A stretch of DNA of 14,742 nt from Azonexus sp. Lineage in GTDB: Bacteria > Pseudomonadota > Gammaproteobacteria > Burkholderiales > Rhodocyclaceae. The DNA lies in NCBI GenBank assembly GCA_031285115.1, contig JAITWU010000046.1, positions 1-14,742 of the forward strand, written 5' to 3'. A program made the translations under genes and the position numbers. This document shows positions 1-6,575 of this stretch, piece by piece (the stretch's first letter is position 1; every line of letters starts with the position of its first letter). The notes beneath the pieces are model-generated. The model did no database searches and was not told the DNA's origin. It saw only the letters and a list, made by a program, of their open reading frames with translations.

Positions 1-35
1 GCATCGCTGCCCATCCATCTGACTGTGCATTCCAT
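1..35 (-). CDS. OsmC-family protein, N-terminal fragment (runs off the window)
   Basis: Read on the minus strand, an ATG at 35-33 opens MECTVRWMGSD and continues past the window edge. A good ribosome binding site, AAGGAG (46-41), lies five bases upstream, so this is a real start. This N-terminus resembles OsmC/Ohr-like peroxide-detoxifying proteins, and an OsmC-family gene divergent from rplM is a common arrangement in betaproteobacteria. A TAGAAT hexamer on the minus strand (64-59) could be its -10 box. Only eleven complete codons are visible, so the family call rests mainly on start context and neighbourhood. Confidence 0.5.
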   Translation of the reverse strand, partial: MECTVRWMGSD

Positions 36-58
36 AGTGACTCCTTGAAAGGACTTGA

Positions 59-64
59 ATTCTA
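59..64 (-). promoter_or_regulatory. candidate -10 box for the OsmC-family gene
   Basis: The minus strand reads TAGAAT here, five of six matches to the consensus -10, about 23 bases upstream of the ATG at 35. No convincing -35 hexamer stands at 16-18 bases. The same hexamer is used by the rplM and ffs promoters in this window. Confidence 0.3.
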
Positions 65-99
65 GCGGATCGCGGAAAATCAGCCCGCCCTGCCGGAAA

Positions 100-134
100 T
101 TGCTGCGTCGCGGCAATCCTTCCTTTTCAGGAAG
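100..134. other. two adjacent small inverted repeats in the non-coding region
   Basis: TTGCTGC (100-106) can pair with GCGGCAA (110-116) through one G-T wobble. CTTCCT (119-124) pairs exactly with AGGAAG (129-134) around a TTTC loop. They lie upstream of the OsmC-family gene on its coding strand and could be untranslated-leader hairpins or protein-binding sites. No T-tract follows on either strand, so they are not typical terminators. Function unknown. Confidence 0.3.
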
Positions 135-159
135 TCGTCAACAGCCTGTGTCATACGGT

Positions 160-258
160 TAAAAATGAAGGATTTTGTACAAAAAACTTAAAATAAATCA
201 ATATAAAACAGTAAGTTATGAATCATAAATAAAATCTATTGATTGATGGAAATTTATG
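160..258. promoter_or_regulatory. AT-rich non-coding island between divergent transcripts
   Basis: This stretch is conspicuously A+T rich, with A-tracts and T-tracts, in an otherwise GC-rich window. It holds no credible reading frame. It lies between the minus-strand OsmC-family start and the plus-strand small RNA candidate, which suits a shared control region (UP-element or nucleoid-protein binding). That role is inferred from composition and position only. Confidence 0.4.
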
Positions 259-273
259 TTGTGCGACGCACAA
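259..273. promoter_or_regulatory. perfect palindrome TTGTGC-GAC-GCACAA, possible operator
   Basis: Six bases on each side are perfectly complementary around a three-base centre. It ends seven bases before the candidate -35 box at 281, so its centre falls near -50 relative to the proposed start of the small RNA. That is a usual place for an activator site. The cognate regulator cannot be named from sequence alone. Confidence 0.4.
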
Positions 274-280
274 ATGTCTC

Positions 281-309
281 TTGCGCCGAATCCCGGTTTC
301 GTCCATAAT
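281..309 (+). promoter_or_regulatory. candidate promoter of the small RNA
   Basis: TTGCGC (281-286) and CATAAT (304-309) are separated by 17 bases. The -10 matches the housekeeping consensus at five of six positions; the -35 matches at only three. The same bases can be read as a heat-shock-like promoter, with CTTG at 280-283 and a TCCAT element at 302-306. The predicted start point is about 316. Confidence 0.4.
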
Positions 310-315
310 GCGAAG

Positions 316-426
316 CATACGAACCGCGCTGGCTTGGCAGCAAAAAGTTACCGGTTCAGTTTTGTCTCCTCCACCCTCCTCCTTTGGTGTGGATTTAACG
401 CGGCTCAAGCGAGCCGCGTTTTTTTT
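316..426 (+). ncRNA. candidate trans-acting small RNA with anti-Shine-Dalgarno loop
   Basis: No protein gene lies here, yet the region ends in a perfect intrinsic terminator. From a predicted start near 316 the RNA can form three stems in order. First, GAACCG (321-326) pairs with CGGTTC (352-357), enclosing GCTG (328-331) with CAGC (338-341). Second, CACC (372-375) pairs with GGTG (386-389), presenting the loop CTCCTCCTTT (376-385). Third is the terminator hairpin. CTCCTCC occurs twice, at 366-372 and 376-382. The loop is nearly identical to the 3' tail of 16S rRNA and is complementary to strong ribosome binding sites. C-rich loop RNAs of this kind are known in other proteobacteria (for example the CcsR RNAs of Rhodobacter). 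Transcription is inferred. A -10 and terminator 110 bases apart, with nothing else to terminate on this strand, support it. Exact 5' end uncertain. Confidence 0.55.
397..426 (+). terminator. strong rho-independent terminator of the small RNA
   Basis: AACGCGGCTC (397-406) and GAGCCGCGTT (411-420) form a perfect ten-base stem with an AAGC loop, followed by six further T bases. There is no upstream plus-strand protein gene in the window for it to serve, and it lies just before the rplM promoter, which it also insulates. Confidence 0.9.
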
Positions 427-458
427 GCCTAGGAGAGTGAGTGCAGGCCGCCAAGGCA

Positions 459-488
459 TTGACACCCGCCGCGCGCCTCAACTAGAAT
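459..488 (+). promoter_or_regulatory. rplM-rpsI promoter
   Basis: A perfect -35 TTGACA (459-464) and a -10 TAGAAT (483-488) are 18 bases apart, placing the start near 495 and a leader of about 40 bases before rplM. The bases after the -10 are GCGCGGC, a GC-rich discriminator typical of promoters repressed by ppGpp/DksA. Confidence 0.8.
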
Positions 489-535
489 GCGCGGCTTTCT
501 TCAATCCGCGCCCATAATTTTCAGGACGGCACACA

Positions 536-964
536 ATGAAAACGTTTTCCGCCAAGCCACATGAGGTGAAGCGCGAGTGGTTTGTGGTGGATGCCACAGA
601 CAAAGTGCTCGGCCGCCTCGCCACCGAAATTGCCCGCCGCCTGCGTGGCAAGCACAAGGCCATCTACACGCCGCACGTCGATACCGGCGACTTCATCGTC
701 GTTACCAATGTCGACAGAATCACCGTCACCGGCAACAAGGCTGACGACAAGAAGTACTACCGCCATTCCGGTTATCCCGGCGGTATCTACGAAACCAATT
801 TCAAGAAGATGCAGCAACGTTTCCCGGGCCGCGCCCTCGAAGCCGCCGTCAAGGGCATGCTGCCGAAAGGTCCGCTGGGCTACGCGATGCTCAAGAAGCT
901 GAAGTGCTACGCGGGCGACCAGCATCCTCATACCGCCCAGCAGCCGCAGGCGCTGGAAATTTAA
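536..964 (+). CDS. rplM: 50S ribosomal protein L13
   Basis: L13 is an early-assembly protein of the large ribosomal subunit that binds 23S rRNA. The 142-residue product matches the usual bacterial length. Family hallmarks are visible: an N-terminal region reading [15 protein letters not shown] (residues 19-33), the basic segment [19 protein letters not shown] (34-52), and the central HSGYPGG (77-83) with the later GMLPKGPLG (107-115). The ATG at 536 is preceded by only a weak AGGA-type site in the leader, which is common for autoregulated ribosomal operons. It begins the two-gene operon with rpsI, eleven bases downstream, driven by the consensus-like promoter at 459-488. Nothing is unusual in the protein. 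Confidence 0.97.
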   Translation: MKTFSAKPHEVKREWFVVDATDKVLGRLATEIARRLRGKHKAIYTPHVDTGDFIVVTNVDRITVTGNKADDKKYYRHSGYPGGIYETNFKKMQQRFPGRALEAAVKGMLPKGPLGYAMLKKLKCYAGDQHPHTAQQPQALEI

Positions 965-974
965 GGGTTCAATC

Positions 975-1367
975 ATGGCTGAAAGTTATTTTTACGGTAC
1001 GGGTCGTCGCAAGAGCGCGGTCGCCCGCGTCTTTATGAAGCGCGGCTCCGGCGCGATCGTGGTCAATGGCAAGCCGATCGACCAGTTTTTTTCCCGCGAA
1101 ACGGGGCGCATGGTTGTACGCCAGCCGCTCGAACTCGTTTCCCAGTTGAATGGTTTTGACATCAAGGTCAATGTCGCTGGCGGTGGCGAGTCGGGCCAAG
1201 CGGGCGCGGTCCGTCACGGCATCACGCGGGCCTTGATCGAATACGATGCGGCCTTGAAACCGGCGCTGTCGAAGGCTGGTTTTGTGACCCGCGATGCGCG
1301 CGAAGTCGAGCGCAAGAAGGTTGGCCTCCACAAGGCCCGCCGCCGCAAGCAATTCTCGAAGCGCTGA
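975..1367 (+). CDS. rpsI: 30S ribosomal protein S9
   Basis: S9 belongs to the small-subunit head; its C-terminal tail reaches the P-site tRNA. The 130-residue length is normal. Seen in the sequence are the N-terminal [14 protein letters not shown] segment (residues 7-20), GITRAL (79-84), and the very basic C-terminus ending in [11 protein letters not shown] with the terminal KR/SKR signature needed for tRNA contact. AAGGG lies seven bases before the ATG, within the rplM stop region, so translation is likely coupled. A strong terminator follows at 1383. Confidence 0.97.
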   Translation: MAESYFYGTGRRKSAVARVFMKRGSGAIVVNGKPIDQFFSRETGRMVVRQPLELVSQLNGFDIKVNVAGGGESGQAGAVRHGITRALIEYDAALKPALSKAGFVTRDAREVERKKVGLHKARRRKQFSKR

Positions 1368-1382
1368 GTTTTTTGCTTCAGG

Positions 1383-1409
1383 AAAAGGCCGCCCGCGAGC
1401 GGCCTTTTT
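1383..1409 (+). terminator. rho-independent terminator of rplM-rpsI
   Basis: AAAAGGCCGC (1383-1392) pairs perfectly with GCGGCCTTTT (1399-1408) across a six-base loop. A T-tract (TTTTTGTTTTT) completes it. It ends the ribosomal operon 15 bases after the rpsI stop. Confidence 0.9.
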
Positions 1410-1506
1410 GTTTTTGGCGTTCCGCAGTACCATGCTCAACCTCTCCGGGTGAGGCTTGGGGCCTTGCCTTGCGCCAGGACAACCGCTGTTGTATTCGCGC
1501 CTGCTT

Positions 1507-2241
1507 ATGCCGACTCCCTCTGTCCGTCTGAAATTTCGCAAACTCCGCCACCGTTTCGGGATCGCCGCGCCGCGCATGGTGGTGCGCACCCATGTCCCCT
1601 GGCAGTGGTATCTGTTGCCGGGTTTGTTGCTGGTTCTGCTGGTGCTGTCCGGTATCTGGCTGTCGATGCAACTCAACGAGGCCGGAACCGCGGAACGTGA
1701 GCTACAGGCGCTGCGTTTGCAAGTTCAGTCGCAGCAGGCCGAACTGGACGCCCTGCGCTCGGTGGCGGGAACGCGCCAGAATGCGGTCAGCATCGAGCGG
1801 GCGACGCAGCAGCAATTGTTGTCGCGGATCAAGGAGCTGGAATTGGAGAATGGCGCGCTGAAAGCCGATATGCGCCTGTTTGAGCGCCTGATTCCCGTGG
1901 TCGGCGAAGATGCCGTTTTGCGCCTTGAGAATTTTCGCGTGACGCAGGACGACAATGGCCGCTACCACTATCGCTTGCTGGTCGCTTTTCAGCCGAGTCG
2001 CCAGAAGCCGGAATTCGTCGGGCGCTTGCAACTGGCCGTCCGCTATATGCGGGAAGGCGGTGAACAACAATTGTTGTTGCCGGAAAAGGGCGCGGCAGCG
2101 CAGGAATATCAATTGGCAGTCAAGCATTTCCTGCGTCAGGAAGGCGCTTTCGATCTGCCGCCCGGAGGGCGGCTGTTGTCGGTTGAAGCGCGGGTGTTGC
2201 AGGGTGCTACACTGGTCAGCAAAAGTTTGGCCCAACTCTAG
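1507..2241 (+). CDS. DUF6776-type single-pass membrane coiled-coil protein
   Basis: This is a 244-residue protein of unknown function. A basic N-terminus (RLKFRKLRHRFGIAAPR, residues 7-23) and PWQWY precede one hydrophobic membrane segment at about 34-54. An alpha-helical, Gln/Glu-rich region follows at 62-125 with coiled-coil character, then a beta-rich C-terminal domain from about 135. Topology should be cytoplasmic N-terminus with the coiled coil and C-domain in the periplasm. The layout resembles the DUF6776 proteins found next to bactofilin genes in betaproteobacteria. I chose the ATG at 1507 because conserved-looking sequence starts there; an in-frame ATG at 1456 would add 17 atypical residues. 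No good ribosome site is visible for either. Only nine bases separate it from the bactofilin gene, suggesting joint work in envelope or shape control (inference). Confidence 0.8.
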   Translation: MPTPSVRLKFRKLRHRFGIAAPRMVVRTHVPWQWYLLPGLLLVLLVLSGIWLSMQLNEAGTAERELQALRLQVQSQQAELDALRSVAGTRQNAVSIERATQQQLLSRIKELELENGALKADMRLFERLIPVVGEDAVLRLENFRVTQDDNGRYHYRLLVAFQPSRQKPEFVGRLQLAVRYMREGGEQQLLLPEKGAAAQEYQLAVKHFLRQEGAFDLPPGGRLLSVEARVLQGATLVSKSLAQL

Positions 2242-2250
2242 GAGCGGTTG

Positions 2251-2652
2251 ATGTTTGGTAAAAAAAATGATGGCGCGCCACAAGGCCGCATTGATAGTTT
2301 GATTGGCGCGGGCACGCGGGTCGAGGGCAGTATTCGTTTTAGCGGCGGCTTGCGCATTGATGGCGAAATCGCTGGCAGTGTCGAGGCGGCGGAGGGCGCC
2401 AGTTCCTCGACCCTGGTGGTGAGCGAACATGCGCGTATCGAGGGGGCGGTTCATGTCGCCTATCTGGTGACCAACGGCACCGTCGTCGGGCCGGTCAAGG
2501 TGGATGAAACCCTGGAGGTTCAATCGAAGGCGCGCATCGTCGGCGATGTCGAATATGCCGTCATCGAGATGCATCAGGGGGCGGTCGTCGAGGGGCGGAT
2601 GGTGCACCGCGCTGGCAAGTCGGTGGAACTAAAGCAGGTCGCCTCGAACTAA
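2251..2652 (+). CDS. bactofilin (polymer-forming cytoskeletal protein)
   Basis: Bactofilins polymerise without nucleotide into filaments made of a right-handed beta-helix and act as scaffolds for cell-wall, stalk or division proteins. This 133-residue protein has the short N-terminal tail (MFGKKND) typical of membrane-tethering bactofilins. The repeated-turn core follows at about 16-118: SLIGAGTRVEGSIRFSGG, LRIDGEIAGSV, ARIEGAVHV, ARIVGDVEY and AVVEGRMV, with glycines spaced as in beta-helix turns. The start at ATG 2251 is fixed by GGAG (2241-2244) overlapping the upstream stop codon; an in-frame TTG precedes it. Coupled translation with the DUF6776 gene makes the membrane coiled-coil protein a likely partner. 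The specific cellular role is unknown. Confidence 0.9.
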   Translation: MFGKKNDGAPQGRIDSLIGAGTRVEGSIRFSGGLRIDGEIAGSVEAAEGASSSTLVVSEHARIEGAVHVAYLVTNGTVVGPVKVDETLEVQSKARIVGDVEYAVIEMHQGAVVEGRMVHRAGKSVELKQVASN

Positions 2653-2668
2653 AGCAACGCCCTTTGTT

Positions 2669-2690
2669 TTGCCTGTTGAGGCAATTATTT
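2669..2690 (+). terminator. weak intrinsic terminator after the bactofilin gene
   Basis: TTGCCT (2669-2674) pairs with AGGCAA (2679-2684) around GTTG, followed by TTATTT. The six-base stem is only moderately GC-rich, so termination may be partial and erpA may be partly co-transcribed. Confidence 0.4.
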
Positions 2691-2737
2691 CCCCTATTTT
2701 TCCCTTATTCCTCCCCCAATTTTTCAGGAGATAACAC

Positions 2738-3088
2738 ATGAATGCAGCGGTCGAAGTCCCCTCTTTCCTTATTTTTACCGACAGCGCCGTGGCCAAGGTC
2801 CGGGAGCTGATCGAAGAAGAAGGCAATCCGGCGCTCAAACTGCGGGTTTTCGTGACGGGCGGCGGCTGCTCCGGCTTTCAGTACGGCTTTACTTTTGAAG
2901 AAGAAGTCAACGAAGACGATACGACCCTGGAAAAAGGCGGCGTCACTCTGTTGATTGATCCGATGAGCTATCAATATCTGGTGGGCGCTGAAATCGACTA
3001 TTCGGAAGGGCTGGAAGGCTCCCAGTTCGTGATCCGCAATCCGAACGCCACCTCGACCTGCGGCTGCGGCTCGTCGTTTGCGGCGTAA
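2738..3088 (+). CDS. erpA: A-type iron-sulfur cluster insertion protein ErpA
   Basis: ErpA carries Fe-S clusters from scaffold proteins to apo-enzymes, including respiratory and isoprenoid-pathway proteins. The 116-residue product has the three conserved cysteines of the HesB/IscA family: Cys44 in [11 protein letters not shown], and Cys108 and Cys110 in the C-terminal TCGCGSSF. The segment [16 protein letters not shown] and [12 protein letters not shown] fit ErpA better than IscA. AGGAGA stands six bases before the ATG. It is preceded by a pyrimidine-rich 80-base gap. The Rieske protein encoded nearby is a plausible client of Fe-S delivery, though this is inference only. Confidence 0.93.
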   Translation: MNAAVEVPSFLIFTDSAVAKVRELIEEEGNPALKLRVFVTGGGCSGFQYGFTFEEEVNEDDTTLEKGGVTLLIDPMSYQYLVGAEIDYSEGLEGSQFVIRNPNATSTCGCGSSFAA

Positions 3089-3200
3089 CCGCTCGTCACT
3101 GCCCTGTTTGAGCGCCGCTCCAGACGCGGAGGTTGGGGAGACCGGCAGCGCCCGCAAGCAGCGCCAAAAGAGATTGTCGCGCCGAGACTGCCCCACCCTG

Positions 3201-3209
3201 TGCTAGAAT
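3201..3209 (+). promoter_or_regulatory. extended -10 promoter of ffs
   Basis: TGCTAGAAT is an extended -10 element with TAGAAT at 3204-3209. No -35 box stands at the normal spacing (TTGTCG at 3174 is too far away), which is tolerated with an extended -10. The following bases TCGCGGC closely match those after the rplM -10, again a GC-rich discriminator. The start falls at about 3215-3217, matching the RNA end. Confidence 0.65.
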
Positions 3210-3216
3210 TCGCGGC

Positions 3217-3312
3217 GGCGGGTCTCCCCGCATTGCAGGATGGTGAACCTGGTCAGGTCCGGAAGGAAGCAGCCACAGCCATTGACTGCAAGTGCCGGGG
3301 GTTAGGCTCGCC
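3217..3312 (+). ncRNA. ffs: signal recognition particle 4.5S RNA (bacterial small type)
   Basis: The RNA partner of Ffh in co-translational membrane targeting. The universally conserved apical domain is present at about 3251-3274: GGTCAGGTCC followed by GGAAGGAAGCAGCC, which contains the GGAA tetraloop and the asymmetric internal loop bound by the Ffh M domain. The ends pair: GGCGGG (3217-3222) with CTCGCC (3307-3312), and further pairing continues inward along the hairpin, for example GATGGTGAACCTGG against CCACAGCCATTG. The length of about 96-99 bases suits betaproteobacterial 4.5S RNA. The exact 5' end may be up to three bases earlier. It sits 30 bases upstream of dnaX. Confidence 0.95.
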
Positions 3313-3342
3313 ACTTTCATTTTCTGCTTTGGTGTGGGGCGC

Positions 3343-4932
3343 ATGAGTTATCAGGTTCTTGCCCGTAAATGGCGACCGCGCAATTTTTCGACCCTCGTCG
3401 GTCAGGAGCATGTGGTCCGGGCGCTGACCCATGCTTTGTCTGAGCAGCGCCTGCACCACGCTTATTTATTCACTGGCACGCGCGGCGTCGGCAAGACGAC
3501 GATTGCCCGCATTCTCGCCAAATCCCTGAATTGCGAAACCGGCATCACGGCGACGCCATGCGGGACGTGCTCGGCCTGCCAGGAAATCGACAGCGGTCGT
3601 TTCGTCGATCTGCTCGAAGTCGATGCGGCAACCAACACCCGCGTCGACGAAATGCGCCAGTTGCTCGAAAACGCGGTCTATGCGCCGACGCGCGGGCGCT
3701 TCAAGGTGTATGTGATCGACGAAGTGCACATGCTTTCCAACTCGGCCTTCAACGCCATGTTGAAAACGCTGGAAGAGCCGCCGGAGCATGTCAAATTCAT
3801 TCTGGCGACCACCGATCCGCAAAAAATTCCGGTGACGGTGCTGTCGCGCTGTTTGCAGTTCAATTTGAAGCAAATGCCTGCGGCGGCGATTACCAGGCAT
3901 CTGGCGCACATCCTTGAAGCCGAAGGCATCAGCCATGAGGCGGTGGCCTTGGCGCTGATTGCTCGCTCGGCGGCAGGCAGTATGCGCGACGCCTTGTCCT
4001 TGCTCGACCAGGCCATTGCCCACGGCGCTGGCAAGGTGGAAGAAGGGCAGGTGCGGGCCATGCTCGGGACGGTCGATCAGGATTATCTGTTCGCCATTCT
4101 CGAAGCCCTGGCGGCAGGTGACGCCTCGGCCATGCTGGCGGTGGCGGCTGATCTCGGCTCGCGCAGCCTGTCTTTTGCGGCGGCCTTGCAGGAACTGGCG
4201 GCCTTGCTGACGCGCATTCAGGTTGCCCAGTCTGTTCCCGCCGCCATCGACGATGAGGAGCCTGAGCGCGAGCGCCTGTTGGCGATTGCTGCAGCCTTTG
4301 CGCCGGAATTCATCCAGTTGGCTTACCAGATCGCCCTCGTTGGCCGTAGCGAATTGCCCGCCGCGCCGGATGAATATGCCGGTTTTGTCATGACCTTGCT
4401 GCGTCTGCATACCTTCCGCCCGAGCACGGTGGCCGATGTGGTGGCGGTCGAGCGGCAGCGCAGCGCCCGGATTCCGCCAGCGAAGACGGAAGCGCCGCCT
4501 GTAGCGATGGCCGCGCCGCCGGCAATTCAGCCCCGGCCACCAGTTGATGCGCAAAACCCCGACTGGGGCGCCATTGTCGAAGCCTTGCCCTTGTCGGGCT
4601 TGACGCGCGCCCTGGCCCAGCATTGCGAACTGCGGCGGCTTGATGACGACGAGTGTCTGCTGCGTCTCGCGCCAGCGCAAACGCACCTGCAAATGAAACC
4701 AAACCCGGAGCGGTTGCAGCAAGCCTTGACTGAGTATTTTGGCCGTCCCCTGCGGGTGCGCATCGAGTTGGCGGCCAATGAGACGGAGACGCCAGCGGCG
4801 GCGGTCGACCGTGAGCGTCAGGGCCGCCAGGAACGCGCCGTGGCGGCGATCGAGCGCGACCCTTTTGTCCGCGACGCCATTGAATCCCTCGATGCCTCGG
4901 TAGTCGAGGCGTCAATCAAACCTCTTGCCTGA
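3343..4932 (+). CDS. dnaX: DNA polymerase III tau subunit (DnaX)
   Basis: DnaX is the clamp-loader ATPase that also joins core polymerases and the DnaB helicase at the replication fork. The 529-residue product shows Walker [10 protein letters not shown] (45-53), the zinc cysteines C64, C73, C76 and C79, the Walker B/DEAD-like DEVHM (126-130) and the sensor/arginine-finger SRC (168-170). AAA+ and collar domains follow to about 370. A Pro/Ala-rich linker follows at about 380-410, then a C-terminal tau domain from DWGAIVEAL to the end, the region that binds the polymerase alpha subunit. The ATG at 3343 opens the family-typical [12 protein letters not shown]; an upstream in-frame ATG lies inside the 4.5S RNA and is rejected. 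No A AAA AAG slippery site was found, so a frameshifted gamma form is not predicted. Confidence 0.95.
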   Translation: MSYQVLARKWRPRNFSTLVGQEHVVRALTHALSEQRLHHAYLFTGTRGVGKTTIARILAKSLNCETGITATPCGTCSACQEIDSGRFVDLLEVDAATNTRVDEMRQLLENAVYAPTRGRFKVYVIDEVHMLSNSAFNAMLKTLEEPPEHVKFILATTDPQKIPVTVLSRCLQFNLKQMPAAAITRHLAHILEAEGISHEAVALALIARSAAGSMRDALSLLDQAIAHGAGKVEEGQVRAMLGTVDQDYLFAILEALAAGDASAMLAVAADLGSRSLSFAAALQELAALLTRIQVAQSVPAAIDDEEPERERLLAIAAAFAPEFIQLAYQIALVGRSELPAAPDEYAGFVMTLLRLHTFRPSTVADVVAVERQRSARIPPAKTEAPPVAMAAPPAIQPRPPVDAQNPDWGAIVEALPLSGLTRALAQHCELRRLDDDECLLRLAPAQTHLQMKPNPERLQQALTEYFGRPLRVRIELAANETETPAAAVDRERQGRQERAVAAIERDPFVRDAIESLDASVVEASIKPLA

Positions 4933-4945
4933 TGGAGAAAAAAGC

Positions 4946-5269
4946 ATGATGAAAGGTGGTCTGGGCGGCCTGATGAAACAGGCGCAGATGATGCAGGACA
5001 ATATGAAAAAGGCGCAGGCGCAACTGGCCGAGACCGAGGTCGAAGGCCAGGCCGGGGCCGGTATGGTCAAGGTGACGATGACCTGCGCCCACGACATCCG
5101 CCGCGTCAGCATCGACCCGTCGGTGATGGATGACCGGGAAATGCTCGAAGACCTCGTGGCGGCAGCGGTGAACGACGCCATGCGGCGGGCGGAAGCCCTG
5201 AGTCAGGAAAAAATGGCCGGTTTTACGGCGGGCCTCAATCTGCCGCCCGGCTTCAAGCTGCCGTTCTAA
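4946..5269 (+). CDS. ybaB: YbaB/EbfC nucleoid-associated protein
   Basis: YbaB/EbfC proteins are small dimeric DNA-binding proteins that coat the nucleoid; their gene is classically placed between dnaX and recR, as here. The 107-residue product begins [14 protein letters not shown], a long amphipathic Met/Gln/Lys-rich helix (about 6-32). A beta-hairpin core ([22 protein letters not shown], about 39-60) and a C-terminal helix follow, ending in the family-typical [13 protein letters not shown] lies eight bases before the ATG at 4946; an in-frame TTG at 4925 overlapping dnaX is less likely. It starts 13 bases after dnaX ends. Confidence 0.93.
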   Translation: MMKGGLGGLMKQAQMMQDNMKKAQAQLAETEVEGQAGAGMVKVTMTCAHDIRRVSIDPSVMDDREMLEDLVAAAVNDAMRRAEALSQEKMAGFTAGLNLPPGFKLPF

Positions 5270-5279
5270 GTCGTTTTCG

Positions 5280-5882
5280 GTGAATCCTTCCGGACTCGCG
5301 GCGCTGATCGAGGCGCTGCGCTGCCTTCCCGGCGTCGGGCCGAAATCGGCGCAACGCATGGCTTACCACCTCTTGCAGCGGGATCGTGAAGGGGCGCGCC
5401 GTTTGGGCGAAGCCGTGGTCAAGGCGCTCGAATCGGTGCGTCACTGCCAGCGTTGCAACACCTTGACCGAGAAAGAAATCTGCGAACGCTGCCTGTCGCC
5501 GCGCCGCGATCCGTCGCTGCTGTGCGTGGTCGAAACGCCGGTGGACATGAACATGATGGAGCAGACGCAGTCCTATCAGGGTCTCTATTACGTGCTCATG
5601 GGCCGCCTGTCGCCGCTCGATGGCGTTGGCCCGCGCGATCTGGGGCTGGAGCGCGTGCTGGCGCGCGCCCTCGATGGCGCGGTGGAGGAGGTGATTTTGG
5701 CCACCAATTACACCAATGAGGGCGAGGCGACGGCGCATTATCTGATGACCATGCTGCAACCCAGAGGCGTGCGCGTCAGCCGCATCGCCCGCGGCATTCC
5801 GGTTGGCGGCGAACTGGAATATGTCGACAGCGGCACGCTGGCGCAGGCTTTGCGCGAGAGAAAAACCTTTACTGACGCCTGA
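5280..5882 (+). CDS. recR: recombination mediator RecR
   Basis: RecR works with RecO (and RecF) to load RecA on SSB-coated single-stranded DNA during gap repair. The 200-residue length is typical. In order: a helix-hairpin-helix segment at about 10-30 ([20 protein letters not shown]), the zinc-finger cysteines C56, C59, C68 and C71, and a Toprim domain at about 80-175 with CVVETPVD and [19 protein letters not shown]. The C-terminal segment [20 protein letters not shown] is highly characteristic. The start is GTG at 5280, ten bases after ybaB, because the family N-terminus begins here and no upstream ATG fits. It ends the dnaX-ybaB-recR operon. Confidence 0.95.
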   Translation: MNPSGLAALIEALRCLPGVGPKSAQRMAYHLLQRDREGARRLGEAVVKALESVRHCQRCNTLTEKEICERCLSPRRDPSLLCVVETPVDMNMMEQTQSYQGLYYVLMGRLSPLDGVGPRDLGLERVLARALDGAVEEVILATNYTNEGEATAHYLMTMLQPRGVRVSRIARGIPVGGELEYVDSGTLAQALRERKTFTDA

Positions 5883-5922
5883 GCCTTGCGCCCTGACTCT
5901 TTTATCGGTTGCTGTCACGGCG

Positions 5923-5928
5923 TATAAT
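5923..5928 (+). promoter_or_regulatory. -10 box of the petABC promoter
   Basis: A perfect TATAAT lies in the recR-petA gap, placing the start about 5935 and a leader of about 40 bases. The -35 region at the right spacing is poor (TTTTAT or TTTATC near 5900), so an activator may contribute. Confidence 0.6.
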
Positions 5929-5976
5929 CCAGCGTTTATTTTTAATTCCCATCCAATTCCTTTAGGGGTCAGCGTT

Positions 5977-6573
5977 ATGAGCAATCAAGGAAAAATGGAC
6001 TGCGGGCGGCGGCGTTTGATCGTCGCGACCGCAGCCGTGGGCGGAGTTGGGACGGTTGCCGCCCTGATTCCGTTCGTCTCCAGCTTGCTTCCTTCCGAAC
6101 GCGCCAAGGCGGCAGGCGCTCCGGTTGAAGTCGATATCAGTAAACTCGAACCAGGCCAGATGATGACCGTCGAGTGGCGCGGCAAGCCGGTGTGGATCAT
6201 CAACCGCACCAAAGAAATGCTTGATACGCTGCCAAAACTCAAAGATCAGGTTGCCGACCCGCAATCCGAGAAAGAGCAGCAGCCGGCCTACGCCAAGAAC
6301 GAGACCCGTTCGATCAAGCCGGAAATGCTGGTCGTCGTCGGTATCTGCACCCACCTCGGTTGCTCGCCCGGTTCCAAGTTCAAGCCCGGTAGCGACGAGG
6401 GCATGTCTGCCGATTGGCAGGGTGGCTTCCTCTGCCCCTGCCACGGCTCTACCTTTGACTTTGCTGGCCGCGTATTCAAGGCGAAGCCCGCCCCGACCAA
6501 CCTGGAAGTACCGCCGCATGTGTATCTTGCCGATACCCGCATCCTCATCGGCGAAGACAAGAAGGGAGCCTGA
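5977..6573 (+). CDS. petA: ubiquinol-cytochrome c reductase, Rieske iron-sulfur subunit
   Basis: This subunit takes one electron from ubiquinol at the Qo site of the cytochrome bc1 complex and passes it to cytochrome c1. The 198-residue protein has a twin-arginine type membrane anchor (GRRRLIVATAAVGGVGTVAAL, about 10-30, without obvious cleavage). The Rieske fold then carries both cluster boxes: CTHLGC with ligands C124 and H126, and CPCHGS with ligands C153 and H156; C129 and C155 would form the disulfide. The start at 5977 gives the family N-terminus and is preceded by AGGGG; a longer in-frame ORF reaches back into recR and is not used. petB begins two bases after the stop. Confidence 0.97.
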   Translation: MSNQGKMDCGRRRLIVATAAVGGVGTVAALIPFVSSLLPSERAKAAGAPVEVDISKLEPGQMMTVEWRGKPVWIINRTKEMLDTLPKLKDQVADPQSEKEQQPAYAKNETRSIKPEMLVVVGICTHLGCSPGSKFKPGSDEGMSADWQGGFLCPCHGSTFDFAGRVFKAKPAPTNLEVPPHVYLADTRILIGEDKKGA

Positions 6574-6575
6574 TC

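Noticed and set aside
294..326. Hairpin CGGTTTCGT / ACGAACCG with inner ATGC / GCAT
   Set aside because: It overlaps the proposed promoter, and the 3' arm pairs equally well with CGGTTC at 352-357 inside the RNA. It would form only if transcription starts further upstream, so it is not listed as a feature.
489..511. GCGCGG / CCGCGC inverted repeat before rplM as an L13 autoregulatory leader
   Set aside because: The 5' arm lies between the -10 box and the expected start, so most of it would not be in the RNA. It is better explained as the GC-rich discriminator.
239..517. A 92-codon plus-strand frame across the small RNA and terminator
   Set aside because: It runs through a perfect intrinsic terminator and the rplM promoter, has no ribosome site and a protein composition without recognisable features.
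3820..3832. Run of A bases in dnaX as a programmed frameshift site for gamma
   Set aside because: The frame is CAA AAA ATT, which does not fit the X XXY YYZ slippery pattern, and it lies inside the ATPase domain, where truncation would destroy the protein.
3466..4722. A 418-codon minus-strand frame opposite dnaX
   Set aside because: Shadow of the clear DnaX reading frame with Walker motifs and zinc cysteines.
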